A DNA stretch of 27,185 nucleotides from Mesotaenium endlicherianum (GCA_009602735.1 WELA01007661.1:64584-91768); one strand, 5' to 3'; shown: positions 1 through 18,131, numbered from the stretch's first letter. Notes: generated by a model from the letters alone, not told the origin. Numbers and translations: made by a program.

Positions 1-648
1 CCCCCCCTTTCCCTTCACTTCTTCCACTTGCTCTACTTCGAAGGCCTCGCATAGCATGCTAAACAAACTACGACAGAAACCATCATGCGTAGAGCTATGA
101 ACTCCTGGCGACACTTGCTCCTTGTCGGCTGATTATCTCATTTTGGTTACTAATAACTGCACTATAGGCAATGGTACACAACAACTGGCAACTAGCTCAC
201 ACATTTAACCCCAATTTCCCATTTAAATACTAAAGAGAATCTTTGAAAGCCACCACATATTGCCGGTCACGTGAACCTCAGCTAACAACCAAGATACAAA
301 CTAGACTGACACCGCCCAATCCCCCAGCCACAAAGATCTGTACTCATCCTTCTCCATAAAAAGCAATGGACTTTAAGAATTAGAAGGATCCCACTTGAGA
401 AGATTTTTGAAAACGTGACATGTCATTGACCACTCAACCCACACTTATCAGCTTCAGACTGTCTATTGATTGTTTCCTGGCTGTTTCCTGTATGTTTCCG
501 GAGTGTTTTCTGAGTGTTTTCTAAGTGTTTTCTGAGTGTTTTTCTGGTACCAATGTTATGGTTTCCTCGTTCAGCAGAGGCATTACCCCATCATTGTGAC
601 ACTTATTTCTTGAGCAATTGTAAGTGCCTTGTCGGAAGTGTAGTTTAC
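1..648. other. Left-edge non-coding stretch (MDH intron and flank)
   Basis: This lies 3' of the last recognisable malate dehydrogenase exon on the minus strand. About 50 C-terminal residues are still expected there, but I could not recognise them in any minus frame of 1-648, so the terminal exon is probably off the left edge. The stretch is AT-rich and begins with a run of seven C. Around 485-540 the segments GTGTTTTCTGAGTGTTTTCTAA and similar form a short imperfect ~15-bp repeat. No gene is supported. Confidence 0.5.
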
Positions 649-738
649 CTCGGACTGGATGTAAGCACATTCGTAGACGTCTGAGTCTCCGTCCAATCCT
701 CTCAAGCAAGACTCTGCAAAGCGCGCGGCTGCATATGC
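649..738 (-). CDS. MDH: MDH exon 5
   Basis: It is 30 codons (residues 325-354), [10 protein letters not shown]...[10 protein letters not shown]. The acceptor is ATTATGAGCAG|GCA and the likely donor GAG|GTAAAC. The frame stays open to a stop at 583, but the read-through residues no longer resemble MDH, so I place the exon end at the donor. Confidence 0.88.
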
Positions 739-3631
739 CTGCTCATAATAAAAAGGGAGTGGACTGACACTGAGCTTCAAAAAAAATTCTATCAGCTGAC
801 TGTAATTCCACTCTCCAGCCATGCTCAAATTGAGCAAGAATCACAAACTGGCCCCAAGTAAGTGTCATTAGCGAAAGAAGAAATCCCTGCCACAACCCTT
901 CTCACTCAATCTTCCATAGGCTCCTACAGGCAGCACTATGACATCTTTATCAACACATTCACTACTCTGTTATTCTATACTATTTGGGTGTCAATAGCAG
1001 GTCTCTTCCTTGCCAGTATCCATCCTATTGCACTTAAGACAAACGTAGCGTGAAAGTCTGAGAAGGGCTACATTATCACAGCTTTTTTTGTCACCAAGCC
1101 ACCACATAGTACTAGAAGTAGAAAAGCTTTTCTGGTAGGTTAAGTTGCCTGTGCCCAGCTTCTCTAGTCTCATTTGACCAGATCTGACAAACCTTTGGTC
1201 ATGAACCAATCTCCAAAATCCAGGAGGCGGCAAAGAGCAGTCTAAGCCTAATGGCACAAGAGGAGGACTTCAGGACCCTAAAGCATCACTCACCATGGAA
1301 AGGGTGGCAGAGCCTGCTCCCGCCTTTGCCTGAAAACAATCAAGCCACCTCCAAAAAATTGAGTCAATGTTCCCCAGGGAAGAGAACAAGGATTCCACAT
1401 TGCAAGCTGCTACGGCACTTATGTAGTCATATACTATAAAGGCCATTGAAAATAAGAACATCCAGGCAAACAGCACGCGTAAATCCGAGGCGTCTACTAT
1501 GAAGCCTCCCCATGGAAAATATGAGAGTGGGCCAGCAACAGTAGCTAAGCCACAGATAAGTCAACTCATCACTGAAAACATCACACACACACACACACAC
1601 ACGTATTTACTGAGTGCATGCTACACAAGCTTTCAAACACGAGGAAACTTATGAATACCACTGATCACTCATAACACCTTGAAGTTGGCCAGTCTGTATA
1701 TATCCAAGAAAAGCCTTGGCAGACTCACCTCGACAACTTCAGTACCGGCATTCTGGATGCGAGTGGTCAACTGCGAAATCTCCTCATCAGAGAAATCTAC
1801 AGGAGGCTTGGCCTTCGAAAGGAGAGGAAGGATAGTAATTCCAGCGTGGCCACCAATAACAGGAACATCAACATCAATTAATCGCAAGCCTTTCTTCTCA
1901 GCAACAAAGGTGTTGGCCCTCACGACGTCAAGAGTGGTGACACCAAAAAGTTTCTTAGGGTCAAGGGCGCCCTTCTGTTTGAGAACTTCAGCTGCAATAG
2001 GTACTGTGGAGTTGACTGGGTTGCTAATGATGTTAATCAGTGCCTGCACAGAACAGAATCAAAGGTATTGGCGTCAATAAATGCAATAATAGAATAACTG
2101 GCTTCAAGAATTCACACAATTAAGATTGTCCAGCAAAAACGGGCATAAGTATATCGACATTTGTTTGTTGTGCTGCCCTACTGGCCCAACAACCACACCC
2201 AACTTCACGCTGTCGGAGGGAAATTGAGCTCAAGAACAGGGAGAATCTGATGCGTCAACAGAGATATACACATTAATGGCATACATTATACAATAAGCCA
2301 GAGCTTCAAAGGAGGGCTATAAGCCAGTAAAGCCAAATACCCTAGCGTAACATCAAGTACTAATAAGAACTCAGGTGAATAACTATTTAATCCTGCACTA
2401 GTGAAGTTACGAGCAAACTTACTTGAGGCGCATTCACGGCAACCGACTCAATAAGATTCTTCACAATACCGGCGTTAATATTGAACAAGTCGTCACGAGT
2501 CATTCCTGGCTTGCGAGGGATACCAGCGGGAATGATCACAAGATCAACTCCCTGCAGTGCCAATGCAAGTTCCTCCTGACCTGTAAAACCTGCTACCTGA
2601 GGTAGCAACAAGACAAATTAACTAATGAATTACTAAACTTATATAACCACTACAGAACAATTTCATTTGTGCCATCAGCTGTTATAGCCAAGAGAGAGAA
2701 ATAATAATTGAGTATTCCAGAAGCACCTCAGCTCAGAAAATGGAAGGCAGTTTGAAGAATAGCATCGAGACTTTCTACTTAACAAACACACACAGATTTT
2801 ACATCAACCCAGGCAATTAACTGTGACCTCCGGTCCCCAGCTGCAGCACCTCACTAGGACAAATAGCAACTTATTCGAAGAACATACACAAGTTGGCCTG
2901 ATCCCGTTGTTCACTCTGCTATTTTCACAGCAACATGCACTTCACCTTAGGCAAAACTATTAAGCTGAAGTGTTCGGAGTCAAACTTATATGTTAGAGAT
3001 CATATTTTGACAGTCTAAGTGACTGAAAAATTCACAGCGTTTATCCTCCTAAAAAACGGGGAAGTGTGCGTTAAATGACGTCCATTCAACACAACATGTG
3101 CCATCGAGCTGGCAAGTGCAAACCTTTGGAAAATAAATGCAAGAGAGCAGACGATCGACAGTTTGAATCACGATATATAAGTACCTTAGCAGGCGTGTTG
3201 CAATGGCTCAAGTCTGCAGCAACTCCCTTCACATTGGCGATATCATACAGATGAAGATGGGAGACCAAAGGCGACATCTTCAGGAGCAAGGAGAGCGGCT
3301 GGCCAATGCCACCAGCAGCTCCAAGAACTGCTACTTTGTAAGCTGCAGCCCTGGCCTGGCCTGGCCGGGATGCACACCGTCTTCTTGTTGTCTGCCTCTG
3401 TGCGTTTGAGCACTTCAAAAGAACATTGGTGGGCGAAAAAATGCCTGAGAACGCATCGCTCGAGATCCCAGCCTTGAGACCATTGAACGACTTGACTTTG
3501 ATATCTTTCGAATAAAACTTGGTGCTATATACAGATTGATGTCTCTCACTTTGGCAGCTGGATCTAACATGCATCGACCCAGCTGCAAGCTTTGCAACTC
3601 CAATCTGCAGAGAAGACATCGCTGTAGCCAT
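649..3631 (-). CDS. MDH: Plastid NAD-dependent malate dehydrogenase, 3' end missing
   Basis: The enzyme interconverts malate and oxaloacetate with NAD(H). Plant plastid members also have roles in redox balance and plastid development. Exons (minus): 3631-3185, 2596-2423, 2043-1729, 1329-1294 and 738-649, giving 354 codons. Residues 1 to about 97 are a Ser/Arg-rich leader like a chloroplast transit peptide. The Rossmann glycine loop GAAGGIG is at 104-110. Substrate-binding Arg177 lies in IPRKPGMTR, with Arg183 following. ISNPVNST is at about 213-220. Asp246 and Arg249 sit in TTLDVVRA, and the catalytic His273 in VIGGHAG. All four introns are phase 0 with GT-AG ends. I chose the ATG at 3631 over the in-frame ATG at 3700 because MATAMSS resembles plant homologue starts. 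The usual length is about 400 aa, so the C-terminus is missing. The chloroplast NADP-MDH type is unlikely, because its Cys-bearing extensions are absent. Confidence 0.93.
1294..1329 (-). CDS. MDH: MDH exon 4: 36-nt small exon
   Basis: It has only 12 codons, [12 protein letters not shown], the conserved segment following TEVV(D/E) in plastid MDHs. The acceptor is TTGTTTTCAG|GCA and the donor ATG|GTGAGT. The exact junction with flanking exons and the family sequence makes the call firm despite its size. Confidence 0.9.
1582..1602. repeat. (CA)n microsatellite
   Basis: About ten uninterrupted CA units lie in the MDH intron between exons 3 and 4. Confidence 0.95.
1729..2043 (-). CDS. MDH: MDH exon 3: catalytic domain
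   Basis: It is exactly 105 codons (residues 208-312), from [10 protein letters not shown] to [11 protein letters not shown]. The acceptor is TTCTGTGCAG|GCA and the donor GAG|GTGAGT. It contains the catalytic Asp246 and His273. Confidence 0.93.
2423..2596 (-). CDS. MDH: MDH exon 2: active-site loop
   Basis: It is exactly 58 codons (residues 150-207), from [10 protein letters not shown] to VAVNAPQ. The acceptor is CTACCTCAG|GTAGCA and the donor CAA|GTAAGT. It carries the [11 protein letters not shown] active-site loop. Confidence 0.92.
3185..3631 (-). CDS. MDH: MDH exon 1: transit peptide and NAD-binding loop
   Basis: It encodes residues 1-149, ending ...[10 protein letters not shown] with donor AAG|GTACTT. 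It holds the leader and the start of the mature enzyme ([17 protein letters not shown]). The frame stays open upstream to an ATG at 3700, which would add 23 residues. Confidence 0.9.
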
Positions 3632-4482
3632 CACGGACAATTCGGAGCTGGAAGAAAAAATAGCGGAGGGAAGGAATCGAGAAAAATAATCCTTCCTCAA
3701 GGAAGCTGGGCTTAAGACGAGGGTTGCAAGAGAGGGTTCGAAATGGTTCGAAGGGGTACTTTTATTGATGTCAGACTTCCGGGCTAAAATATCACTAATA
3801 TGAATGCCTCAAATTAGACTGCCCACTTGTCAATGCTCGTCAGCTATACAATCGCGAAGGGATGGCCGTCTATGACTGCAAAGATTCATGCCATCAGCAT
3901 TCACCGTCGATATCGCTCCAGAAGGTTCCCCACTGAAACTGTGCCTATATATATAACCCTATACACAAATTTCCGTTTTTCTTTTTTCTGCCCGCTTCCC
4001 ACAACCCCGGAGCGCCGTTTGCGCGTTTGCTTGTAACACTCGCGTAAGTAGGCGTAATTGACAGGGCGCGTCGCAGAGAGCCGGGACTCCTGGTATAAGT
4101 GGTTACCTTTAAAAACTGTGTATATCCTTGTGTTATGGTCCAATTGGGCACAATACAACCTTTAACCTGAATGTATTCGACTACCGCTTCCGGTGTGGTG
4201 ATCGGGTCTATCAGTATCAAGGGTGGTCAATGGTCCATGAGGCTTGACCTCCTCAAGTACACGCAAAAAACCAAAGACAACTGATTACAATTTTACACTG
4301 ATTTTACTGAATTTTACATGTCTCTTGCAATGTCTTCACTCCTCACGTGAATTCTCTCCCCACAATCGGCATTACATAGCCACTCTCGTACCTACTAGAG
4401 GCTTGTACAAGTCCTACGGGCGATCAAAACGGAGTTGAAAAGGAAATGGCCGACGTGAAAGAAATATATTAATATATGGACA

Positions 4483-4500
4483 ACGTCACTTGACGTCAAC
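4483..4500. promoter_or_regulatory. Paired ACGTCA / TGACGTCA sites (bZIP/CRE-like)
   Basis: The segment reads ACGTCACTTGACGTCAAC. It has one perfect 8-bp TGACGTCA palindrome (4491-4498) and a second ACGTCA core immediately before it. In plants such sites bind TGA/bZIP factors. It lies about 410 bp upstream of the helicase ATG. Function is inferred from sequence only. Confidence 0.4.
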
Positions 4501-4515
4501 ATAAGGAAACTCATG

Positions 4516-4580
4516 CTCGCAAGTCGCAAGTGCAACCACTCGCAAGTCGCAAGTGCAAACCACTCGCAAGTCGCAACCCA
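4516..4580. repeat. 23/24-bp tandem repeat, about 2.8 copies
   Basis: Copies are at 4516-4538, 4539-4562 (one extra A) and a partial at 4563-4580. Each contains the internal doublet CGCAAGTCGCAAGTGCAA, itself a CGCAAGT near-repeat. It sits about 330 bp upstream of the helicase start codon. Confidence 0.9.
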
Positions 4581-4909
4581 TGCTCGCGACCTTTGATCAG
4601 TCGATTCTCGAGGGGCGGACACAAGCGGAGGGCAAATCAGGGCAAACCCTCCGCGAGCAGCAGTGAGCAGTGCGTTGTACATGCACACCTTCACGTTTAC
4701 CCCACGGCAAGTCAGTCGGAGGCAGCCGTGAAACTCGACTGGCTTTTAAAGACGAGGAGTTATTCTTGAGGTCAAGCTGAAGGCGCATGTAGGGAACGTA
4801 AGTAGCGCTAAAACACAACAAAACCGGAGGATCCTGTGGTTTTGACGGTGTATGTTATCGCGATAGTGATCGAGTTTATTTTTTTGCGTATGTTCATGTA
4901 ACACAAGCC

Positions 4910-13434
<8,525 letters not shown>

Positions 13435-13637
13435 GTGAATGCAAGATAGAATGTAAGAAATTGTTCAAGTGCGGAAAGGCAAAAGAGGAGAGAATGTGTC
13501 TGTACTCCAATAAACTAGTTGGTTATGGTGCCATTGTGTGCTGAGGAGAAATATGAGCAGTGTCTTGCCCAAAGTAACTTAGAAGGTATAGGGTGTCGTA
13601 AAACATAGAGTAGCTTGCACTTAGTAGTCATCAGCTG
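13435..13637 (+). other. PRP43 3' UTR and intergenic spacer
   Basis: No gene is seen. AATAAA at 13509-13514, 75 bases after the stop, is a plausible polyadenylation signal. TGTAA, the signal used by chlorophytes, also occurs near 13451. Confidence 0.45.
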
Positions 13638-13639
13638 TT

Positions 13640-14900
13640 GAGTCTCAAGCATAGGTCTCTGCTAGTCTTGGAGAGTATCCAGTTATATTCTTGCGACGTG
13701 CTTTCCTTTTGCACCTTATTGACACTTCTTAAGAATCAAACATTCATCCCATACACCTCAAGGAAGGAACAAAAAAGGCTTTCAAGAGGATGTAAGTTGC
13801 TGAATGCAATGGAGTTCGTCCAAAGCTGGAATCAGAAGGAGGACAGAATGTTCTGCCTATTGTTCAAAGAGGTACCTCTTCAACCGGAAGAAGTGGTTGA
13901 GAAAAAGGTGAGCCCTTCGGAGCACCCCACTTTTGCAAAAATTGTTGCTCAATATAATGATGCTTTAAACATGCCCCTAGGACCGCCACCTAAGAGGGAG
14001 GTAGATCATATGATTGATCTGGTGCCGTGGAGTCAACCTCCTTGGCGATGCACTTATGGCTCGTCTTATGTGGAGAGTGAAGAGTTGAAAGCACAAATTA
14101 AAGAACTGGAAGAGAATGGGTATATATCTCCTAGCAAATCACCTTATGGCGCACCCATCTTATTTGTCAAAAAGAAAGATGACAGTATTCAAATGTGTGG
14201 AAACAGAACCTTGGACAGCATTACTGTAAAGAACAAGTATTCTTTACCCACAATCGAGGATTTGCTTGATACCATGTCTGGTGCTAAAGTGTTCAATAAA
14301 TTGCTTCTAAGATGTTATCATCAAATCAGAATTGCTGAGGAAGATAAACACGAGACCGCTTTCCGCACAAGGTATGGACATAATGGGTGCAATGTGATGC
14401 CTTTTGATCTGACCAACATTCCTGCTACCTTTATGGGTGCTATGTCTGACATTTTTAGGCATTATTTGGACAAGTTTGTGCAAGTTTTTTGGATGATACT
14501 TTAATTTCCTCAAAAAATGAGTCTCAGTATGCTGAGCACCTCCGGATAGACATAGGCACTCTCAGAATGAATTAGTTATATGCTAAAATGAGCAAGTGTG
14601 ATTTCTTTAGGGAGAGTATTTTATTCTTGTGTACTCTCCAGAGTGAGCACCTCAAAACTGTAAACTGGTAGGAATACAACCAATGAAGTATGGCCCAAAA
14701 GATCACTGGAAGCACATCATGATCTTCAAGAGTAGTCCTATGGCAGTGGTTTAAGCTGTGATTTTGCTCACCACTTGTAAAGTTCTTCAAGTGACTGGAA
14801 GCCAGCAAGGCTTGCTCTTCACAAGAGAGAAACTAAGTGGTCATGAAAACACAAGAGATAAAAGTGTAAGTTATACTGATGATCTCTGTGACTTACAACT
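13640..14900 (+). pseudogene. Broken Ty3/gypsy polyprotein fragment (protease-RT spacer and reverse transcriptase)
   Basis: In an intact element this region copies retrotransposon RNA into DNA. The frame is open to 14504. KLLNAMEFVQSW resembles the spacer before RT. REVDHMIDLVPWSQPP, then SPYGAPILFVKKKDDS, VKNKYSLPTIEDLLD, SGAKVFNK, CYHQIRIAEEDKHETAFRTR and PATFMGAMSDIFRHYLDKFV, follow the gypsy RT order. Breaks: the catalytic Asp normally following F(S/N)K is Leu; the frame shifts in a T-run just before the second catalytic motif, whose Asp pair lies in the next frame; stops follow. Diverged coding resemblance (KMSKCDFFRES) continues to about 14660 and then fades. No gag, integrase or paired LTRs are recognised. 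It is inactive. Confidence 0.88.
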
Positions 14901-15149
14901 GGCATAATGGGGACTTCTAAAAAGATGTCTCTCTAGGGACATCTCTAGTACTTATACTCCTGGAAACCCGGCGGGTTAGGCGCGGATTCAATGCATGTAA
15001 TCTTCATCTAAGATCTACCTTTGCATATACACACATATACCTATCGTGCTAGCGCTCCAATAGGCTAGTTACTACTCAATCCAATCACAAGCGAGATGCT
15101 ATAATATGCTAAATGCTTGTGATAGGTCGAGCTCACTTTAGCACATGCT

Positions 15150-15168
15150 AAGCTTGTAAGACAAGCTT
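15150..15168. repeat. 8-bp-arm hairpin
   Basis: AAGCTTGT-AAG-ACAAGCTT is perfectly self-complementary, each arm carrying a HindIII-type hexamer. Confidence 0.9.
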
Positions 15169-15320
15169 GCACACTTATGTTTGTGCAATCGGACGGTTGC
15201 CCGCTAAGCCGTGGTACTCCTGCAGGCTGTGACGGTTCCTGTCGGCTGAGCACGTCTTGGTCGGGTGCGCATGGGCCAACCGACGGGCTGCAGCTGTCGG
15301 TCGGTGGCCCCGGGTGCCTG

Positions 15321-15338
15321 TAATGAATCAATTCATTA
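15321..15338. repeat. 8-bp-arm hairpin
   Basis: TAATGAAT-CA-ATTCATTA is perfectly self-complementary. Confidence 0.9.
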
Positions 15339-15468
15339 TTTATTTAATTAATTGCATATATAAATATAACACTAAAAAAGTATTATGTCAATATACTCAC
15401 ATGTGCGAGTTCATCTAAATGAATGTATGTCGATGTAATGCGAGTTTACTTACTTTGTCAAAAATGTA

Positions 15469-15557
15469 AGCAGGATGACTTTTGTATCACAGTGTAGTTT
15501 GCTGACTTATTGAGAAGGTCAGCAGGATGACTTTTGTATCATAGTATAGTTTGCTGA
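15469..15557 (+). repeat. Tandem duplication, 37-bp core at 52-bp period
   Basis: Copies at 15469-15505 and 15521-15557 begin AGCAGGATGACTTTTGTATC and end AGTTTGCTGA. They differ at two positions. Confidence 0.92.
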
Positions 15558-15794
15558 GATTTGTGTATCAGTTATATATAGGATGTAATATCAATAGGTT
15601 GACATATAGTAAGCTCTCCTCATATTAATCAGTATACTTAGCTTCAGTACGCTGAGGATAGATACATTCATTTAGATTATTATTTGTAGATTGGCACATG
15701 TGACCGTAGTATACTGAAAGTCGGAAGGTTGACTGAGATTCGGTAAACCGATGTCCTACCAGTGTGGTTAACTCCTGGGTGGGCGGAGTCGTCG

Positions 15795-15837
15795 TCAGTC
15801 AACTGAACAATTAGGACTTCAGTCAACCGACCAATTA
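15795..15837 (+). repeat. Tandem duplication, 19-bp core at 24-bp period
   Basis: TCAGTCAACTGAACAATTA (15795-15813) and TCAGTCAACCGACCAATTA (15819-15837) differ at two positions. Confidence 0.88.
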
Positions 15838-16611
15838 ATATGGTCGTTATACCTAGATCCGTGGGTCCCAACTTAACGGGTTTCCCACGAAACGGCGCAC
15901 CTTGCGCCGTGGTCAACCAGATGGTCACTAAGTATATAGCAGGCTGGGATCTCGTGGTCCCTCATTCTGGACAGTAGGCTTTACAGTCGTATTTCTACTT
16001 GCAAGTGATGTGTGCACTTTTTGGGTTCGTTCTAATGACCAGCCTTCACGGAAATTGCCATGGCTGCTTCGTTTGCGCTCCAAATGGAGCGAACTAGGAC
16101 TTTTTGGAAAGGTCTTGTGAAGATGCAACCGTTGCCGTTAAGTTTGCTCAATTTGGAGAAGTATTGACAAAGTTATGCCCTCTGACATTTTGGGGTCACA
16201 CAGCGGCCAGCTTCCATGGTTTTGCACCTAAGTCAGTGGGATGTGTTTGAGCTACTTTATGGCCATCTGAATGAGAGCGCCTTTGATATTCAATCCCCTG
16301 ATGTTGTGTATGTGCTTACACATGCTTGTATGCCTGGTAGGCAAGAGGTCATGAGTTTCTAAAGGAGAAGCTCTAGTCCTCAAGCTTGCCTCTTTCTTGT
16401 GCCTTGTATTCGCGTGCACCTATGGCACACTATGATAAGTGAGTCAAGGGTTATAGATGAGTAAACGGAATTCATTATAAGGGCAAAGATCGCACCCTGA
16501 TTTCACACGCTTCCACCTATCTCTGATCTTTTATTTATATATGAAATATATTAATCTTGAATAAGCAAGATTCATTTCAGTGCCCTTGGTGGCCTCGCCA
16601 CTTGGGTGTCG

Positions 16612-16750
16612 GGCACTTAGGAGTGCCTGGGCCCGAGTGACGGGCATTTAAGTGCCCCTGGGCCACTTGAACGTGCCCGCCACCTTCCGGTGGCTGCCAC
16701 GTAACCTCGATGGCTCCCGTTGCTTGGCGCCGAGCACAATTAAGTGCTCG
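16612..16750. repeat. Three successive AAGTGC/AGTGC-type hairpins
   Basis: GGCACT/AGTGCC is at 16612-16627, the near-palindrome GGGCATTTAAGTGCCC at 16642-16657, and CGAGCAC/GTGCTCG with loop AATTAA at 16731-16750. All three have a similar GCAC..GTGC core, suggesting a decayed repeated motif. Confidence 0.75.
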
Positions 16751-16812
16751 GGCTGGCTGTCGTGTGAGCCTGGGCCAAGCGTAGAAGCCCGCCACCTTCG
16801 GTGGCTCCACGT
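16675..16812 (+). repeat. Two copies of a GCCCGCCACC..GGTGGCT..CCACGT element
   Basis: The 28-bp copy at 16675-16702 and the 26-bp copy at 16787-16812 differ only by two single-base indels. Each contains a CCACC-TTC(C)-GGTGG mini-hairpin and ends in CCACGT. Confidence 0.88.
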
Positions 16813-16960
16813 GGCCCCCTCGACCCTTGTTGCCTTTGCTTCGGGCTGTCGCTTGGGTCCCTGCAGCCTGTAGTGGCTACGAATACAAAGTCAAGTGCCA
16901 CCGTCCAGTTTTGGACGGGGTATTCGGCCTGTACCTCTGGTGCGTCTAGTAGATCTGGCG

Positions 16961-16988
16961 CACGTGACAAGTGTTGACTTGTCACGTG
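16961..16988. repeat. 12-bp-arm perfect hairpin with two CACGTG boxes
   Basis: The arm CACGTGACAAGT, loop GTTG and arm ACTTGTCACGTG are perfectly complementary. Each arm end is a CACGTG palindrome, the plant G-box core. Confidence 0.95.
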
Positions 16989-17128
16989 GCATCTATCCCC
17001 TAGGCATGCGAGCATAGCAACTTAATTAAATAAATCACACAAATGCAAAGAGGCAAATGCCCGTTCGAGGTTGATCGCTCACACGCTTGTAGCTCGGGTA
17101 CGTGCAACAACGTCAACTCAATAAATCA

Positions 17129-17183
17129 TGACACCCCAGGATTGCTAGGGGATAGGGAGAGTATGGGATAAGAGGGGGTGTCA
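17129..17183. repeat. 9-bp inverted repeat TGACACCCC..GGGGTGTCA
   Basis: The arms at 17129-17137 and 17175-17183 are perfect inverses with TG...CA ends, as at LTR termini. No matching distant copy was found, so an LTR end is only a possibility. Confidence 0.7.
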
Positions 17184-17360
17184 CGTCACTTGGGGATAGG
17201 TCACACACTTTCAGTCGACCCTTGGTAGATTTTCTTTGTATTATTATATGTTTGGATTTGTGTGAGCAGTGACGCGATGATGCGTCAATTGATGTAGTTG
17301 GACTTTCGTTTCGTTCGATTAGCGTTTGGGCATAGGATAGGGCATGCTACTTAGGCCGCG

Positions 17361-17385
17361 AGCTAACACCATAATGGTGTTAGCT
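17361..17385. repeat. 11-bp-arm perfect hairpin
   Basis: AGCTAACACCA-TAA-TGGTGTTAGCT. Confidence 0.95.
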
Positions 17386-17741
17386 TTGTATGTTTGTTCT
17401 TATGAGTGAGATGATTCATTGCTTTGTGACGTGACTAAATGCTCATGATGTGATTATGCACTCTCGCTTGTCTCACTTCTATCTGTAGGATGCTCGTAGT
17501 CCATGCCACCATTCACTTTTCGTCGCGAACATGGCATTTTTCCTCGCGGCCATAAAATAGCTTTTCATTATTAAGTTGCTCGTCACCATCGGCTCAGTTG
17601 CTCTTAGTTTAGGTGCCTGCACCTCGCTCCGACTTGTTTACGATTTTCATAGCTTACTTTTGTTCTAGCCAGTAGCTGCCCATTTGCCTAGTAGTGCCCA
17701 ATTCGAAATTTGTCATTCTTTTCATTTTTGCAGCTAATCAG

Positions 17742-17841
17742 CTGTGGGCTTTTCCCCCTAATAAGGGGGGTTTTACCCACAACACATAGGTCGGTCGCTT
17801 GAGATCTCAGTCCAGGGAGTAGTCCCTCCCTGGTACTTGTC
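17742..17841. repeat. C/G-tract hairpins
   Basis: GTGGGCTTTTCCCCC..GGGGGGTTTTACCCAC is a stem interrupted by opposed T-runs. About 45 bases later CCAGGGA..TCCCTGG forms a 7-bp stem. Confidence 0.6.
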
Positions 17842-17990
17842 ACCCGCTGTTAGGGTTTTTTCTTCCTTCAGTAGTATCGATGCCTAGCGTCTGCCGACAG
17901 TGCCAGTTGCGACAAGGTACAATTAAAGTGGAAGAATCCAGTGATGGGCATTCACCTGTGCTTCTCCTCTTGTCCTGTATGGATGGCAAA

Positions 17991-18131
17991 GGGAGGAAAA
18001 AGAAAGGCTTTCAGGAGGATGCAAGTTGCTAAATGCAGTGGAGTTCATCCAAAGCTAGGACCAAAAGGAAGACATAATGTTTTGTCTGCTGCGAAGACAT
18101 GTATCTCCCCAACTAGAAGTGGGTTAGAAGT
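17991..18131 (+). pseudogene. Second, truncated copy of the gypsy protease-RT spacer
   Basis: This segment aligns by eye with 13762-13902 at roughly three-quarters identity. Both share GGCTTTCA(A/G)(G)AGGATG, AGTTGCT(G/A)AATGCA and GGAGTTC(G/A)TCCAAAGCT. In the frame matching the first copy it reads GCKLLNAVEFIQS, then a stop where the first copy has Trp, then QKEDIMFCLL, and another stop at about 18123. Beyond about 18131 similarity ends. It is in the same orientation as the first copy, 4.2 kb away. It is not functional. Confidence 0.82.

Larger units (their letters stand above)
3632..4909. promoter_or_regulatory. Divergent upstream region between MDH and the PRP43 helicase
   Basis: The two start codons face away from each other across about 1.28 kb without a supported gene, so both promoters and 5' UTRs should be here. 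Visible elements are an alternating TATATATATA run near 3945-3955, a 14-bp palindrome ATATATTAATATAT at 4464-4477, the bZIP-type palindrome TGACGTCA at 4491-4498, and tandem repeats at 4516-4580. Transcription starts cannot be placed by eye. Confidence 0.6.
14900..17990. other. Non-coding, repeat-derived interval rich in hairpins
   Basis: No protein is recognised in any frame. It lies between the two gypsy fragments and holds two short tandem repeats and at least eight perfect or near-perfect hairpins. It may be old retroelement or non-autonomous transposon sequence. I found no clear pair of LTRs or target-site duplications. Confidence 0.5.

Noticed and set aside
3734..3755. GGTTCGAA twice, resembling a tRNA T-loop box
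   Set aside because: There is no matching A-box, anticodon stem or acceptor stem around it.
17129..17183. TGACACCCC..GGGGTGTCA as a complete small transposon
   Set aside because: It is only 55 bp, with no target-site duplication seen. It is kept as an inverted repeat only.
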